Below are positions 44,101 through 51,539 of a stretch of 64,000 bases of DNA, piece after piece. Numbering within the stretch: the first letter of the stretch is position 1; each line of letters begins with the position of its first letter. The notes below the pieces were generated by a model that was given only the letters and a program-made list of their open reading frames with translations, did no database searches and was not told the DNA's origin. A program made the translations under genes and the position numbers. Source of the stretch: Meghimatium bilineatum. Lineage: Eukaryota; Mollusca; Gastropoda; Stylommatophora; Philomycidae. The stretch covers positions 23,405,934 through 23,469,933 of the forward strand of contig CM067298.1 of assembly GCA_034231615.1 (NCBI GenBank), in the 5' to 3' direction.

Positions 44101-45517
44101 TGTCGTGTCTCATTAAGGGAAATATAAACCTGTGTTTTACATAAGTCTAACCCACAGGAAAAGAAATACATGTAACTATTCACATCAAGACTGGAATGAT
44201 AGGATCTGTTTTATTGCCTCAGAGATAGTATTTCTAATTCACTATTGAGAGAATGACATCAATGGTGTCTGTGTAAGATATTCCAAGAAAATTAAAGAGA
44301 CAATACAGCAAGCTTCAATATATTCAACTCCACAAAGGCACAAAGTTATAAAATAAAGACTACTAATGTTTTCACTTGTACAAGAGGGATCAAGTACTCT
44401 ATGCATGTAGTTGAGTATACCTGTACCATACTTATATACATTCTTTTATAAGTTCTAGGTTAGTTATGTGGATAAATTATTGACTGAATCTATTTAAACG
44501 TATTATATGAGATAACATTTATGATTGTGATGAATTTAAATGATTTATAAAAATTTCATATTTTTTAAGAAAACAGCAATATGAGTAGATGGTTTATTTA
44601 CTGGATATGATTTAGAATGTGTTTAAGAAATAAATAAGATTATTGTTAATAAATAGTAAAATGGCTGTGAGTAGAAATTTTTTATTCATGGAATTAGACC
44701 ATTGATGATATTGCTGGGAAGATAATGGTAACAGTTATCTGATCTATCATATGATCGAGATTGACATTTTACACTTAACATTGTCTTCAGACTTCAAGTG
44801 AGATAGGCTGGGCAGGAAGATCAATTAAAATTGGAGACATTTAATTGTCCATTTGTCAAAATTTGTGAACTGAGCACACAGCAATAGAGTGAATGACAAA
44901 TATTGTCCTTGATTACTAGTATAATGAATAGCAAAAATACACTGCTTCATTCTCCACCTTGTCCCTTGTTGAGGATATCCTGATTTACTGAATATCCTCG
45001 GACAGTCACTCATGACACTCACTGACAGTTATTTAATATTATGGCCTATTCTTTATTTATAGTATTTAGACTAATTTAGTTTAGGCCTCTGACGTGGAAA
45101 GGGATTCATGATGATCGGAGAAGTCTATCACGCAGTTCACTGAAGCTCTTTATGATGTAAACTTATGAACTAGTTGAACAATGGCGAATACGTTTGGTTG
45201 TGAATTAAACTGTCGTTTGATGTCAACACTCTACAGTCTACTAGTCTCCTGCCTGATTGGAGTTCCGAATTACTTTAATTTAAACAAATAAATACTAAAA
45301 TTAGTGATTCAAGTTCAAGTTGACAGTCGACATTGAGTATCATACTTGCAAGGCGCATGTTTAGGGCCAACTCGTTATCCGTATGTTCCTTAATGAAACA
45401 AAAACAAAACAAGTTGAGGATTTTGTTTTTAAATTTAAAGACAACTCACATATTAGGGTCTCTCTTGAAAGCATTATCTAAGTCTGCTAGCAACCGAGAA
45501 CCTCGCACATCGGCCAT
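31883..45517 (-). CDS. PTAR1: PTAR1 orthologue, complete 7-exon gene
   Basis: This is a spliced gene for a 400-aa prenyltransferase alpha-subunit-repeat protein. Coding exons in order are 45450-45517, 41686-41855, 39829-39904, 36866-36970, 35386-35704, 34011-34237 and 31883-32120. They total 1203 nt, every intron is GT-AG, and phases join cleanly (2, 1, 2, 2, 0, 2). Five PPTA-type repeats are visible: YTAWNIR (res. 99-105), TYVHRRWLF (136-144), NYHAWSHRIW (226-235), SGFHYRQFLL (267-276) and GHETLWYHRRF (314-324). The N-terminus has NIDEYDILPE followed by NRSPF and KLGIESW, as remembered for vertebrate PTAR1. A Ser/Ala-rich insert (about 153-172) looks lineage-specific. From the family: PTAR1 is an FNTA-like alpha subunit that pairs with RABGGTB in geranylgeranyltransferase III, which lipidates YKT6 and FBXL2; it should be cytosolic, and no signal peptide or membrane segment is seen. 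The exon structure is read from the sequence; the function is inferred from homology. No internal stop or frameshift is seen. Confidence 0.93.
32200..32420 (+). repeat. tRNA-derived SINE in PTAR1 intron 6
   Basis: The head has AGTGCAGTGGCTTCTGTGGC (A-box region) and GGTCCTGGGTTCATTACCC (B box). The body has AGTCAACCCAGCCTGAATTG and CAGAGCCACTGAAATGTGAG. It is the best-preserved tRNA-SINE in the window. Confidence 0.7.
33000..33850. repeat. Irregular minisatellite in PTAR1 intron 6
   Basis: Variants of a 20-22 bp word (TTACCACAGCTGTAAGTAGC) recur from 33000-33070 and 33456-33850, many containing CAGCTG. A non-satellite block of about 360 bp interrupts it at 33095-33430. The hydrophobic Val/Ala ORF on the minus strand (33621-33818) is a translation of the repeat. 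Confidence 0.8.
33073..33455 (-). repeat. Family C tRNA-SINE, interrupting the minisatellite
   Basis: The minus strand has GCAGACCTGGTTCAAATTCC-like head sequence (AACAGACCTGGTTCAATTCC at 33090-33110). The body (33330-33450) shares TTGAAGCAACATTATG and ATGTTTACAAG with 38540-38830. The 26-bp AATTCTTACAGCTGACGGG plus AATTGAA occurs at both edges (about 33070 and 33431). Confidence 0.55.
34011..34237 (-). CDS. PTAR1: PTAR1 coding exon 6
   Basis: The acceptor is taacag and the donor gttagt. It starts in phase 0 with AILSELKG, continues TSQHISDFSGFHYRQFLL (alpha repeat 4), and ends with PGHETLWYH plus the first two bases of Arg322 (alpha repeat 5). The matched vertebrate blocks HVSDHSGFHYRQFLL and SYPGHETLWCHRR make the assignment very firm. 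Confidence 0.94.
34238..35385. other. PTAR1 intron 5, no recognised element
   Basis: A 1148-nt GT-AG intron. The ORFs in it (for example 34476-34712, 34946-35254) show no recognisable protein. Confidence 0.6.
35386..35704 (-). CDS. PTAR1: PTAR1 coding exon 5
   Basis: This is the largest exon (319 nt), with acceptor cttgcag and donor gtaatt. It starts with RWLFRQLL, finishing alpha repeat 2, then a Ser/Ala-rich low-complexity linker (residues about 153-172). It ends with the hallmark NYHAWSHRIW repeat (226-235). The linker between repeats 2 and 3 is also where vertebrate PTAR1 is most variable, so the insert is not alarming. Confidence 0.92.
35890..36214. repeat. 31-bp satellite in PTAR1 intron 4
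   Basis: Six nearly identical units of 31 bp (ATGTCATATTTGATGTTAAA + TTCTTTGACCC) run from 35970 to 36155. They differ at one position, and 2-4 diverged units lie at each edge. The gradient from perfect centre to worn edges fits unequal crossing-over. Confidence 0.95.
36238..36420 (-). mobile_element. LINE tail fragment in PTAR1 intron 4
   Basis: 36238-36375 matches the minus-strand LINE tail at 49490-49630 (CTTTGTTCCATATAGTGTGT; LYGTKQQLTNT in translation). The final CACAGAAGAAGAAGAT (about 36400) points the other way and may be a family A/B or LINE tail stub. Confidence 0.55.
36866..36970 (-). CDS. PTAR1: PTAR1 coding exon 4
   Basis: The acceptor is ttccag and the donor gtaatg. It encodes KELIEHGYLSLSEDLLFGA followed by LVLSKHPNSSETYVH and ends AG, completing Arg140 with exon 5. 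This covers the start of the second alpha repeat. The frame that gives a longer uninterrupted ORF over this stretch is a shadow. Confidence 0.9.
37107..37387 (-). repeat. Family A SINE-like element, full length (PTAR1 intron 3)
   Basis: 281 bp with an exact 11-bp duplication GCTGGAGCACT (37096-37106, 37388-37398). On the minus strand it runs from GTCCGTGTGTTGCCGGGGCC to ACGCAGAAGAAGAAGAAGA. It is the reference copy for family A ends. Confidence 0.93.
37400..38105. other. PTAR1 intron 3, no recognised element
   Basis: A 60-codon plus-strand frame (37749-37931) is not recognisable. The rest is ordinary AT-rich intron. Confidence 0.5.
38106..38148 (-). mobile_element. I-like LINE 3' end stub
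   Basis: TCTTCTTTCGTTCACTTGGA then ATATGTTTAAATCTGAATT matches the 3' end of the LINE at 29018. It served as target for the family A insertion that follows. Confidence 0.6.
38149..38430 (-). repeat. Family A SINE-like element, full length (PTAR1 intron 3)
   Basis: 282 bp flanked by an exact 12-bp duplication AAATCTGAATTT (38137-38148, 38431-38442). It is inserted at the 3' end of an older LINE stub in the same orientation. More diverged than the 37107 copy. Confidence 0.92.
38538..38830 (-). repeat. Family C tRNA-SINE (PTAR1 intron 3)
   Basis: The minus-strand head has GCCAGGCAAGTGGGCGTCAT and CAGACCTGGTTCAAATTCC (B box). The body includes TTGCTGCATTATGATTTTTC, TTGAAGCAACCTTGTTTATG and CTCTCCTACATGGAGCAAGA. 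Inverted relative to the copy at 39050-39170. Confidence 0.65.
39050..39170 (+). repeat. Family C tRNA-SINE, head (PTAR1 intron 3)
   Basis: TTGGCTCAAGTTGCAAGGTG (A box), then GACCAGGTTCAAATCCTGTT (B box), then TTGCATTATGATTTTTCTTT. It faces the family C copy at 38538-38830 across about 220 bp. Confidence 0.65.
39190..39625 (+). mobile_element. LINE C-terminal fragment with (GATA)n tail
   Basis: The translation LCYQCQTWTMTVQDKEK, TCLRRMLKVSLRDRIRNY, EHIKRQQIKW and HRHNSYKARGRSCKR is an RTE/CR1-like post-RT region. The 3' end is GATAGATAGATAGATAGA, like the insertion at 9744-10039. Inside PTAR1 intron 3, antisense to the gene. Confidence 0.7.
39829..39904 (-). CDS. PTAR1: PTAR1 coding exon 3
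   Basis: This short exon (76 nt) has acceptor aacag and donor gtaata. It encodes PLEVCHLSRAVLLFSPEVY then TAWNI, the first alpha-repeat with its Trp-Asn-x-Arg signature. It is too short to stand out as an ORF. It was placed by phase (1 to 2) and by the match to the LLLNPDFTTAWNVR region remembered for vertebrate PTAR1. Confidence 0.9.
40229..40467 (+). repeat. Family A SINE-like element (PTAR1 intron 2)
   Basis: GGGGAGCAAAAAATAGCAAC starts it. The middle (GCCATGCTGCAGTTGGATGC) and end (TACAGAAAAG) are recognisable but well diverged. An old copy. Confidence 0.75.
40630..41010. repeat. Minisatellite in PTAR1 intron 2, split by family B
   Basis: Units of about 50-60 bp built from CACTGCCATGG, TACTTTTGTCAGTGAAA and TTCAACATCC. 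Three to four units are recognisable at 40630-40749 and 40908-41000; B interrupts them. Confidence 0.7.
40750..40907 (-). repeat. Family B SINE-like element, near full length
   Basis: TTCTTCTTCAGTGTTCATTC to ACACATCCGTCTTCAGCGG. The flanks share GYGAAATTC, which could be either the duplication or the host minisatellite. Clean copy. Confidence 0.85.
41686..41855 (-). CDS. PTAR1: PTAR1 coding exon 2
   Basis: The acceptor is tttcag and the donor gtaatt. The exon encodes residues 23-80, including ELEPKHNRSPFILQ and the conserved HKLGIESWAVKILV. It ends in one base, G, which joins AT of exon 3 to make Asp80. This is the N-terminal conserved block specific to PTAR1 within the alpha-subunit superfamily. 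Confidence 0.92.
42110..42545 (-). mobile_element. LINE C-terminal tail (PTAR1 intron 1)
   Basis: The minus strand (SELEKSIQSQGSQKKR, LLKTSLKAFELD, HSMPGLSKDICSSKRA) matches 46260-46700 piece by piece. A C-terminal C…H zinc-finger-like end is recognisable. Same strand as PTAR1. Confidence 0.65.
42546..42682 (-). mobile_element. Penelope-like terminal repeat in inverted position
   Basis: GGTAAATAGGTTACTAGAAA and GTCGGTCCAATTGGAACCTT match the arms of the inverted repeat at 51943-52320. It is fused directly to the coding part of the element starting near 42683 and points away from it. Inverted partial terminal repeats at the truncation point are typical of this class. Confidence 0.55.
42683..44140 (+). 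mobile_element. Penelope-like element: RT end and GIY-YIG endonuclease
   Basis: The RT C-terminal half carries the catalytic YIDDGIGI (about 42750) and NFLDIIVTIHPPYLITSVYY. Then comes a linker with DHFGTVRCSRARCYTCPC, then the GIY-YIG domain: CNVIYMIICKRCGKQYIGET, LSNRF, HLYAIKHRTPTPVATHFNG and LENNLIFELG. The RT N-terminus is missing and the element is broken (about one break in the coding part). The 3' region ends with TTGATAAAGATCTTTTGGTT and GAAACATTGA. It is the best Penelope-like copy here; 55646-56185 is its sister. Sense is opposite to PTAR1, whose intron 1 holds it. Confidence 0.88.
44150..45449. other. PTAR1 intron 1, 5' part, no recognised element
   Basis: AT-rich intron sequence without recognised repeats or coding motifs. 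Confidence 0.5.
45450..45517 (-). CDS. PTAR1: PTAR1 coding exon 1 (start codon)
   Basis: The exon opens with ATG at 45515-45517 and encodes MADVRGSRLL then ADLDNAFKRDPN (residues 1-22). It ends with AT before a consensus gtgagt donor. The split codon AT|A gives Ile23, which restores the NIDE motif with exon 2. This ATG was chosen because the reading matches the usual PTAR1 N-terminus in length and sequence (…NPHIDE in the vertebrate protein as remembered). A non-coding 5' exon further upstream cannot be excluded. Confidence 0.88.
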
Positions 45518-45536
45518 ATTGTTTCCAATCTAATGG

Positions 45537-45544
45537 TCATGTGA
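45537..45544. promoter_or_regulatory. E-box/M-box next to the PTAR1 start
   Basis: TCATGTGA sits about 20 nt upstream of the PTAR1 ATG. It matches the extended E-box (M-box) bound by MITF/TFE-type bHLH-Zip factors. A single 8-mer is weak evidence; no TATA box is obvious. Confidence 0.2.
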
Positions 45545-45604
45545 CCAAGACTTAAAATAACTCCTCTAATATTTTCAGAGGTATAGTGATTACGCATTGT
45601 CTAT

Positions 45605-45895
45605 CTCCATGTGATTTGTTATAATATGAAGAAAGAATTACTAAGAGAAATAAAGATCAGGCAAATAAAAATATTTTGGACACATTAAAAGACATGACAC
45701 CTTATTGAAGATCTTATTTGAGGGTAAAGTCAAAGTGAATCGAGCAAGAGGTAGACAGAGATACAAGTGGGAGAGTAACATCATAAGTTGGACAGGTTAC
45801 AGTCTAGCAGAGTGCACCACCAAAACAAGAGACATGGGATGTTGGAGATCTGTTGCAGCAAACCTTCGTGGCGGAGACAGCACTTGCTGATGATG
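45605..45895 (+). mobile_element. LINE C-terminal fragment
   Basis: MKKELLREIKIRQIK, then FEGKVKVNRARGRQRYKWES, NIISWTGYSLAECTTKTRD and VAANLRGGDST. The same family occurs at 60935-61150. Frame-broken once near 45690; 5'-truncated. Confidence 0.7.
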
Positions 45896-45899
45896 TGAT

Positions 45900-46135
45900 T
45901 TGTTATCAACTCTTGTCGTTAAGAGTAGGGGTTGATTCTAGCTTGTGTTGCAAGGCCAGATGTATTGCTCGGCTGTGTTATAACCGTGTTTGTTCAAGAT
46001 GTCCCTGGCGTTTTCTATCCATCTTTTCCGTGGTATTTATATCTGGCTTTATACCCTGATCTCATTTGGTTATATGCTTTCACGGGTAACTTGTGATGCA
46101 TTCTCATAATGTGGCCAAGCCACATAGTGCATTAC
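45900..46135 (-). mobile_element. RTE-like LINE, C-terminal fragment
   Basis: The minus strand reads MWLGHIMRMH, then GIKPDINTTEKMDRKRQGHL across frames, then the ALQHKLE region. It is tail to tail with the LINE at 45605-45895. Confidence 0.5.
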
Positions 46136-46259
46136 TATGCCATATATAATCTATATCCATTGAAACAGCACTGACGAACAAGCTATATGGCCATGTGACC
46201 ATAGTACACATGGGCGGGTGACCATAGTACAATTCATTGATGACATCCATATCAGCGTC

Positions 46260-47391
46260 TGACTGGATAACGAGATAGAAGACGAAAGTAATAGTGTGTG
46301 TTCATCCATCACAAGTGATGATAACCATTTGTTACATCCACTTGTGAACAGTAAGAATTATGTCAAAGCCTAATAGTTATTAGATAGCTAATAAGCCCTA
46401 TTAGAGCTGCGAATATCTTTGGACAGCTCGGGCACAGAATGACCACTGTAGAATGATTTTGGTCTATCCGTGACTTTATATCTACTCTCCGCTGTTGAAC
46501 TGCTTAATTTCTCCTCTTTTCACAAGATCTTGCACCCTTTTTGACTGAAGGGCGCAATGTAGATATTTTTGTGCAATTTCTTCCCATTCATCTTGGTATA
46601 TTTCAAAGGTTTTCAGTGAGGTCTTTAACGAGTCCTTGTAGCGCTTCCTTTAGCCACCTTGAGATCGTGTAGTCTTCTCCAGCTCACCATAGAGAAGTAT
46701 CTTTGGCAGGCTATAGTCTGGCATACATACCAAATGACCTGTCAAACGAATCTGTGTCTGCATGAGGATAGTGTCATTGCTAGGAAAATCAGATATGTCA
46801 AGGACAGTGGTATCTGGAATCTTGTCTTGCCATCTGATGTTTCTTACCTTTTCTGAGACCAAGTTGTGAAAATGATTTGAGTTTTCTCACATGACGTCTA
46901 TACAAGTACACAGTCCATGTTTCAATAGTGTATAACTATTCTGTATTCTTTCAGCTTAGAAGTACTACTTACACTACTTTCAGTCTGTAGGTTAATGCCA
47001 TTTCTACGCCACGTATTTTCGTACCATCTTCTGAAAGTGCTGCTTGCCTTGGTGATCCTTGTATACACTTCATCATTAACGTTAGCATTTTGATATAATG
47101 TGCAACCTAGGTATGTGAATATATGCACAACTCTCAATGCTACGCCTTTTACCTTTAAGCAGGGCTCGAGATAGCGTTTTGCCAGGTGCTGGTTGTAACA
47201 TGACTTCTGTGGGTTTTTTGAGTGTTAATAGTAAGTCCAAAGTTGGTACAGGCTTTGGAGAATCTGTCTATAATACTTTGTAGATCAGCCTCAGAGTTGG
47301 CATTTAGGGCACAGTCATCGGCAAATAGGAGATTCCTGATTGTGTGTGATTTGACTTTGGTTTTTGCTCTAAACCGCAAAAGGTTGAACAA
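46260..47391 (-). mobile_element. LINE, RT and C-terminus
   Basis: Minus strand: RT box IRNLLFADDCALNANSEADL (47330) with NFGLTINTQKT; then HIFTYLGCTLYQNANVNDEV (47130); SETWTVYL-like; KVRNIRWQDKIPDTTVLDIS; TQIRLTGHLVCMPDYSLPKI, LLYGELEK (46700); and a C-terminal zinc-finger-like end near 46440. Frame breaks are present and the N-terminal RT half is missing. It relates to the tails at 42.1 and 55.4 kb. Clade CR1/RTE-like. Confidence 0.78.
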
Positions 47392-47399
47392 TTTTCAGT

Positions 47400-47870
47400 G
47401 GGAAAACCTTTTTCTTTTCTTGTGAATTTTCGTGGATGTGAAAATGACTTGCACTGGGGATTTTGATTTAAATGAGCAGTTGTACATGGCGTCGACTTCA
47501 CTCTCTTGTTGGACCTCATTTGAAGCCGGTGACAAGACGAACCGAGACGACTGAAAATGAAGTTCGATGCAGTGGATGATCATGGTTTTCTGCGTGTCTG
47601 ACCATGCTTGATGCGGGCGTTCACCTACATTACCTGGTGGGCCGATAAACTATCGTACATCATATGCGTAAATTCGCCGAATATCAGACTTTATGTGTAG
47701 ATGGTTAGACAAAACCGGCATGCTTTTTGAGACAGTCTCAGCATGACATCCCCTACTTTATGACTGCCTAACAGGCTGTCAGTCGAGCGTGAAGTCAAAA
47801 CACGCATCAGCAGTCCACTGGTGCTGTGTTCACACGACATGTTAAAACTGCCACCCTCCCTTATCTACGG
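47400..47870. other. GC-balanced block of unknown nature
   Basis: Compared with its surroundings it is richer in CG dinucleotides (GGCGTCGACTTC, CGAACCGAGACGACTG, GCGGGCGTTCACC, AATTCGCCGAATATCAG). No convincing ORF or repeat match is seen. It could be an unmethylated regulatory block or a foreign fragment. Confidence 0.3.
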
Positions 47871-47876
47871 GCTTAA

Positions 47877-47926
47877 TAGTAGTAGTAGTAGTGGTGGTGG
47901 TGGTGGTAGTAGTTGTAGTAGTAGTG

Positions 47927-47969
<43 letters not shown>

Positions 47970-48003
47970 AATAGTAGCATTAGTGGTAGCAGTAGTAATA
48001 ACT
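47877..48003. repeat. (GTA)n/(TAG)n microsatellite
   Basis: About 125 bp of AGT/GGT triplets. The Ser/Gly-rich ORF over it is an artefact. Confidence 0.95.
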
Positions 48004-48059
48004 GTTGCTGCAGTTGTAGCAGCTGTTATAGTTAAAAACAACCGAGAGATTATAAATTA

Positions 48060-49480
48060 AAAATCATAAGGCTGTATATAAGCATCTTGAGAGCACCAAG
48101 AACAGATAGGAAAAAATTATGAGGTGATGCTGGAAGAATCAAATACGATTTGTGGGTTACTTGTAATATCAGAAGCAGATCTTTATTTTTTTTCTCTCCA
48201 AAATATGAAATAGAGTGGTTCGTAAACCAATTATAGTGACATAGGGCAAGATTTGAAGGGAAAAGAGACAAATATGACGATAGTGAAAAAAATGTGATGG
48301 CAGTTAAGTTAGTTGCGGAGTAGATATTTTCGGAAAGGGAAAATTCTCAACATTTACTCACTAAAATTAGATGAGATGGACTTTAGAGTTGATCATATAA
48401 TAATTCTCTTTTCTACGGATATGAAGTTGCTTTATGCTGGCGCAGAATTTAAAAAAAAACACCAAATTTCAGGACAAAATATGGAGATAGACGTATACCC
48501 ATGAACCTCCAGTATAAATGACCTATTTCATGCAACAACGAGTGGTATTTTAGTGTGTAATCCCCAACCCTCCCTCCCCTACGTGTGTGAAAATTTCCCA
48601 TCAACGCATACTGATAAAACTAACAGTAACAGTGCCAATATGTCACACACAAAAAGTGACGACAGCTGTGTTCAATGATGAAGCAATGTTCATTTGCGTA
48701 CCGGCTATTAACTTGATTGATGAACACAGGTTTAAACTAGAAGAAAATGTATGACTCAATACTAGTCATGTTTTCAAGCAAGAGGCTCTTGGAATTTGCA
48801 GAAATTTCTATTCATTCCGTAAATTGTTCAGTTGATTCTCAGACACGAGCACTATTATAAATGTAATAAATCGCAATGCCCGTCTCCAGCATGAATTTAT
48901 GAAGTAGTTTCAGCAGCTCTCCTTTATCTTCTGTTTAACTTTCTGTCTAAACACACAGATGCAAGCCAATCTGCTTCTTGCTATTTCGTAGGCGTGTAAG
49001 TCAATAAATATATTTGTTACACGCGAAGCTAAAATTAACTATAAATGCCATTGCTCATATCGATACCGTTTATTTTGAATACTTCAAACCATGAACATTT
49101 TAATTTTAAAAATGTGAAGTTTCTGTGTATGCCCCACTGCAAAAATGGATAGTAATCTTGAAATCTTGGTGACACAATGACCGACATTTTAGGGCGTATG
49201 TAACGATCTCAAACTTCTTACATTTGATTTGTATGCTCTACTAGATTTGTAAAACATTTATCAAAACTTAATGATACATTGACGGACTAACTTTCTAAAA
49301 AAAATATATATATATAGAAAAAAGCCAGATTCTTTAAAAATCTTATAAATAACCCAATATCACCAGGTCTGAATGAAAAAGCCCAGATCTGGGGAGGGTG
49401 GAAGGAGCCCAGAAGTGGAAACGCTATTACACACACGCACGCACGGTATACAAACATTAATGGTTGGTTGGTTGGTTGCA
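48060..49480. other. No recognised feature
   Basis: AT-rich DNA. A 63-codon frame at 48313-48504 and a short (AT) run at 49303-49316 are unremarkable. Confidence 0.45.
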
Positions 49481-50590
49481 TATCCAGCGGCCCATGGACT
49501 CATGCCCTTTGGCCCAATGCCATTGTGTGATATATACATGTGTTTGTGAGCTGTTGTTTTGTTCCATATAATGTGTTCCATTTATCTGGCCCTGGAGGGA
49601 GAAGCATTTTCCTGATGTCATCCAGCGCTGGACATTCAAAAAAGGTGGTGGTCAACGGTTTCATATGGATGAGTGCACAACCGGCACCCTGGAGTGTGTT
49701 GTAGTTGTATTCTGTTCAGGTGATTGTTAAGCTGTACATGTGTGCGCAGTCGGAATATGATACTCTTGTCTTTTCTTTCCAGGAGGTTGATATTGTCTTT
49801 AGGATTTGGGCTGCTCATATATTTATAGATTCCCCCCCCCCCCCCATTGTTTCCCATGGCCCATCTGTTCATCCAATTTTCTTTGTTCACAGATTTCAGA
49901 ATCATTTTGACTTCATTTTGACTGTGTGCATTGTTGTTTCTGTATAAGGCTGTTCTTGTTGTGCTCCCATCTTTGCTAGTCTGTCTGCCTTATCATTGCC
50001 AGGTGTGTTTGAGTGGCCAGGAATCCACTGCATAACAATATTGACATCATAAGATGTGAGCAGCTGGTTGGCATGGTGGTATATTTCAGCTAGCTCAGGT
50101 TTACAATGTCAATCACATTCCAGTGCTTGGAGAGCAGACTGTAAAAATAACAATGTTTTGGACTTTTGATGGGAAGGATAACTGTCTTTTATTTCATTGA
50201 CATGGCTCAGGACTGACTTGTTTTATTCTGTGGTTTGGTTCCCAGTTTTCTACAAGTTGTTTATTTGGGTGGTCTTTGTTCATTCTTTTGCTTCTTTCAT
50301 AAGCCTCCATTGCAGCCATATCTCTCGGCATCTCAAGGGGTTCTACATTTGTATGTATTTCACATGCAGCCGTTGGTGTAGATCTCATTGCTCCACTAAT
50401 AAGACGTAGGGCATTGTTCTGCACTCTGTCTAGAGATTCAACATTTGTCTTAGAACATGTTGTGAGGAGTGCACTGTTGTATTCTAAAGCAAACCGTATG
50501 TAACCAAGGTATAGTCCTTGTACTGCCATTATATTGCTGGGGAGTCTGTCGATTTTCGTCCCACCCGGGACAGAGCCAGAGAACAACTTT
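49480..50590 (-). mobile_element. I-like LINE: post-RT, RNase H end, tail
   Basis: Minus strand: GYIRFALEYNSALLTTCSKT, VESLDRVQNNALRLISGAMR and STPTAACEIHTNVEPLEMP (50590-50200, open frame); then HSNTPGNDKADRLAK (RNase H end, about 50000); then IFRLRTHVQLNNHLNRIQL, PGCRLCTHPYETVDHHLF and LYGTKQQL (49900-49540). C14 at 49832-49845 interrupts the frame. An (AACC)n-like tail follows at about 49460-49480. Confidence 0.75.
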
Positions 50591-50890
50591 CACACTACTA
50601 GGAAGGTAGGTTTCAACCTATGCACTGCTCTGAGCCACTGCAGCCAAGATAGGGTTCACTGTGCTCATTCCCCGCCACCAATTGACTACTGGTTATGCCG
50701 AACTTCTCTATTGATCCAGGCATACAACCAAATGTTCAAGTCAAAAGGATTGTCACGTCCTGAGTCAGTGTGCCTCTATGATGGGCATCAGGCATTGGAA
50801 AAACAGTGCTGTCAGTTTCCTCCTCCACACTGCTGCCCAGCAAATCTCTGGCTCTCTCCCAACCACAGAGGGTGCATACATAAACAATAA
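50590..50890. other. Unassigned GC-richer block
   Basis: It continues an open plus-strand frame (SHCSQDRVHCAHSPPPIDYW) and a minus-strand frame (RDLLGSSVEEETDSTV). Neither is recognised. It interrupts the place where the LINE RT should be, so it may be an insertion. Confidence 0.3.
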
Positions 50891-50934
50891 CAAAAAGAAA
50901 ACAACATGGCATAAAATACATTAGGCCTATAACA

Positions 50935-51100
50935 AAAAATTAAAAGTATGAGAGGCATAATTGTATAGATGACATGCCATGAAGCTTCTATAATAGATAA
51001 CCTCAAAATAACGGCATGTCATCTACTTAGGATTTTCTGTTGCATGGGTGGTTTGTCTAATGGGCCATTGGTGAGACCCACAGACGCAAACCTTGCGTAC
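50935..51100 (-). repeat. Family D repeat, 5' part with perfect hairpin
   Basis: TAGATGACATGCC (50966-50978) and GGCATGTCATCTA (51014-51026) are exact inverted arms. The minus strand starts GGTTTGCGTCTGTGGGTCTC, as in the copies at 2400 and 11127. The LWECPxC part is missing. Confidence 0.75.
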
Positions 51101-51539
51101 AAACATTAATCATACGCATGTTTTACAAATGAAACAGAACACAGATCTAATCTTTAAATACGACATGAAAAGTTACCACTGGAAACTAAGAAAAGCGATT
51201 TATATTTGTGAAAAATTAAGTACTGAAATTGCGAAAACTCCGGTCTTAAAAAATACACCCGTTTTAGACTGGTCTCCCGGTGACATAACTTGAAGTCTTT
51301 GTTACCTCTTTGTTATGGCAGTGCTTCCTGATATAACCTAATTGGACTTTGTTGTCCGGTGGTTGAAAACGGGGTGCCTCTCTAAAAGAGAGGTAAACTC
51401 ATAAACTACCTACCGATATCCCAGTATTTTCGATATTTTAAATCCCGGAGTGCGGACCCCCCCCCCCCACTCATAATATCAACCAATTACAACTTCTGGA
51501 AAATGAAGGTAAACACAAGTGAAACCGCCTACACCATAT

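Noticed and set aside
47821-48060. Ser/Gly-rich 79-codon ORF
   Set aside because: It is a translation of the (GTA)n microsatellite.
50534-50890. 118-codon plus-strand ORF with several Cys and Pro
   Set aside because: Its first part is antisense to the LINE at 49.5-50.6 kb, and the rest has no homology I recognise.
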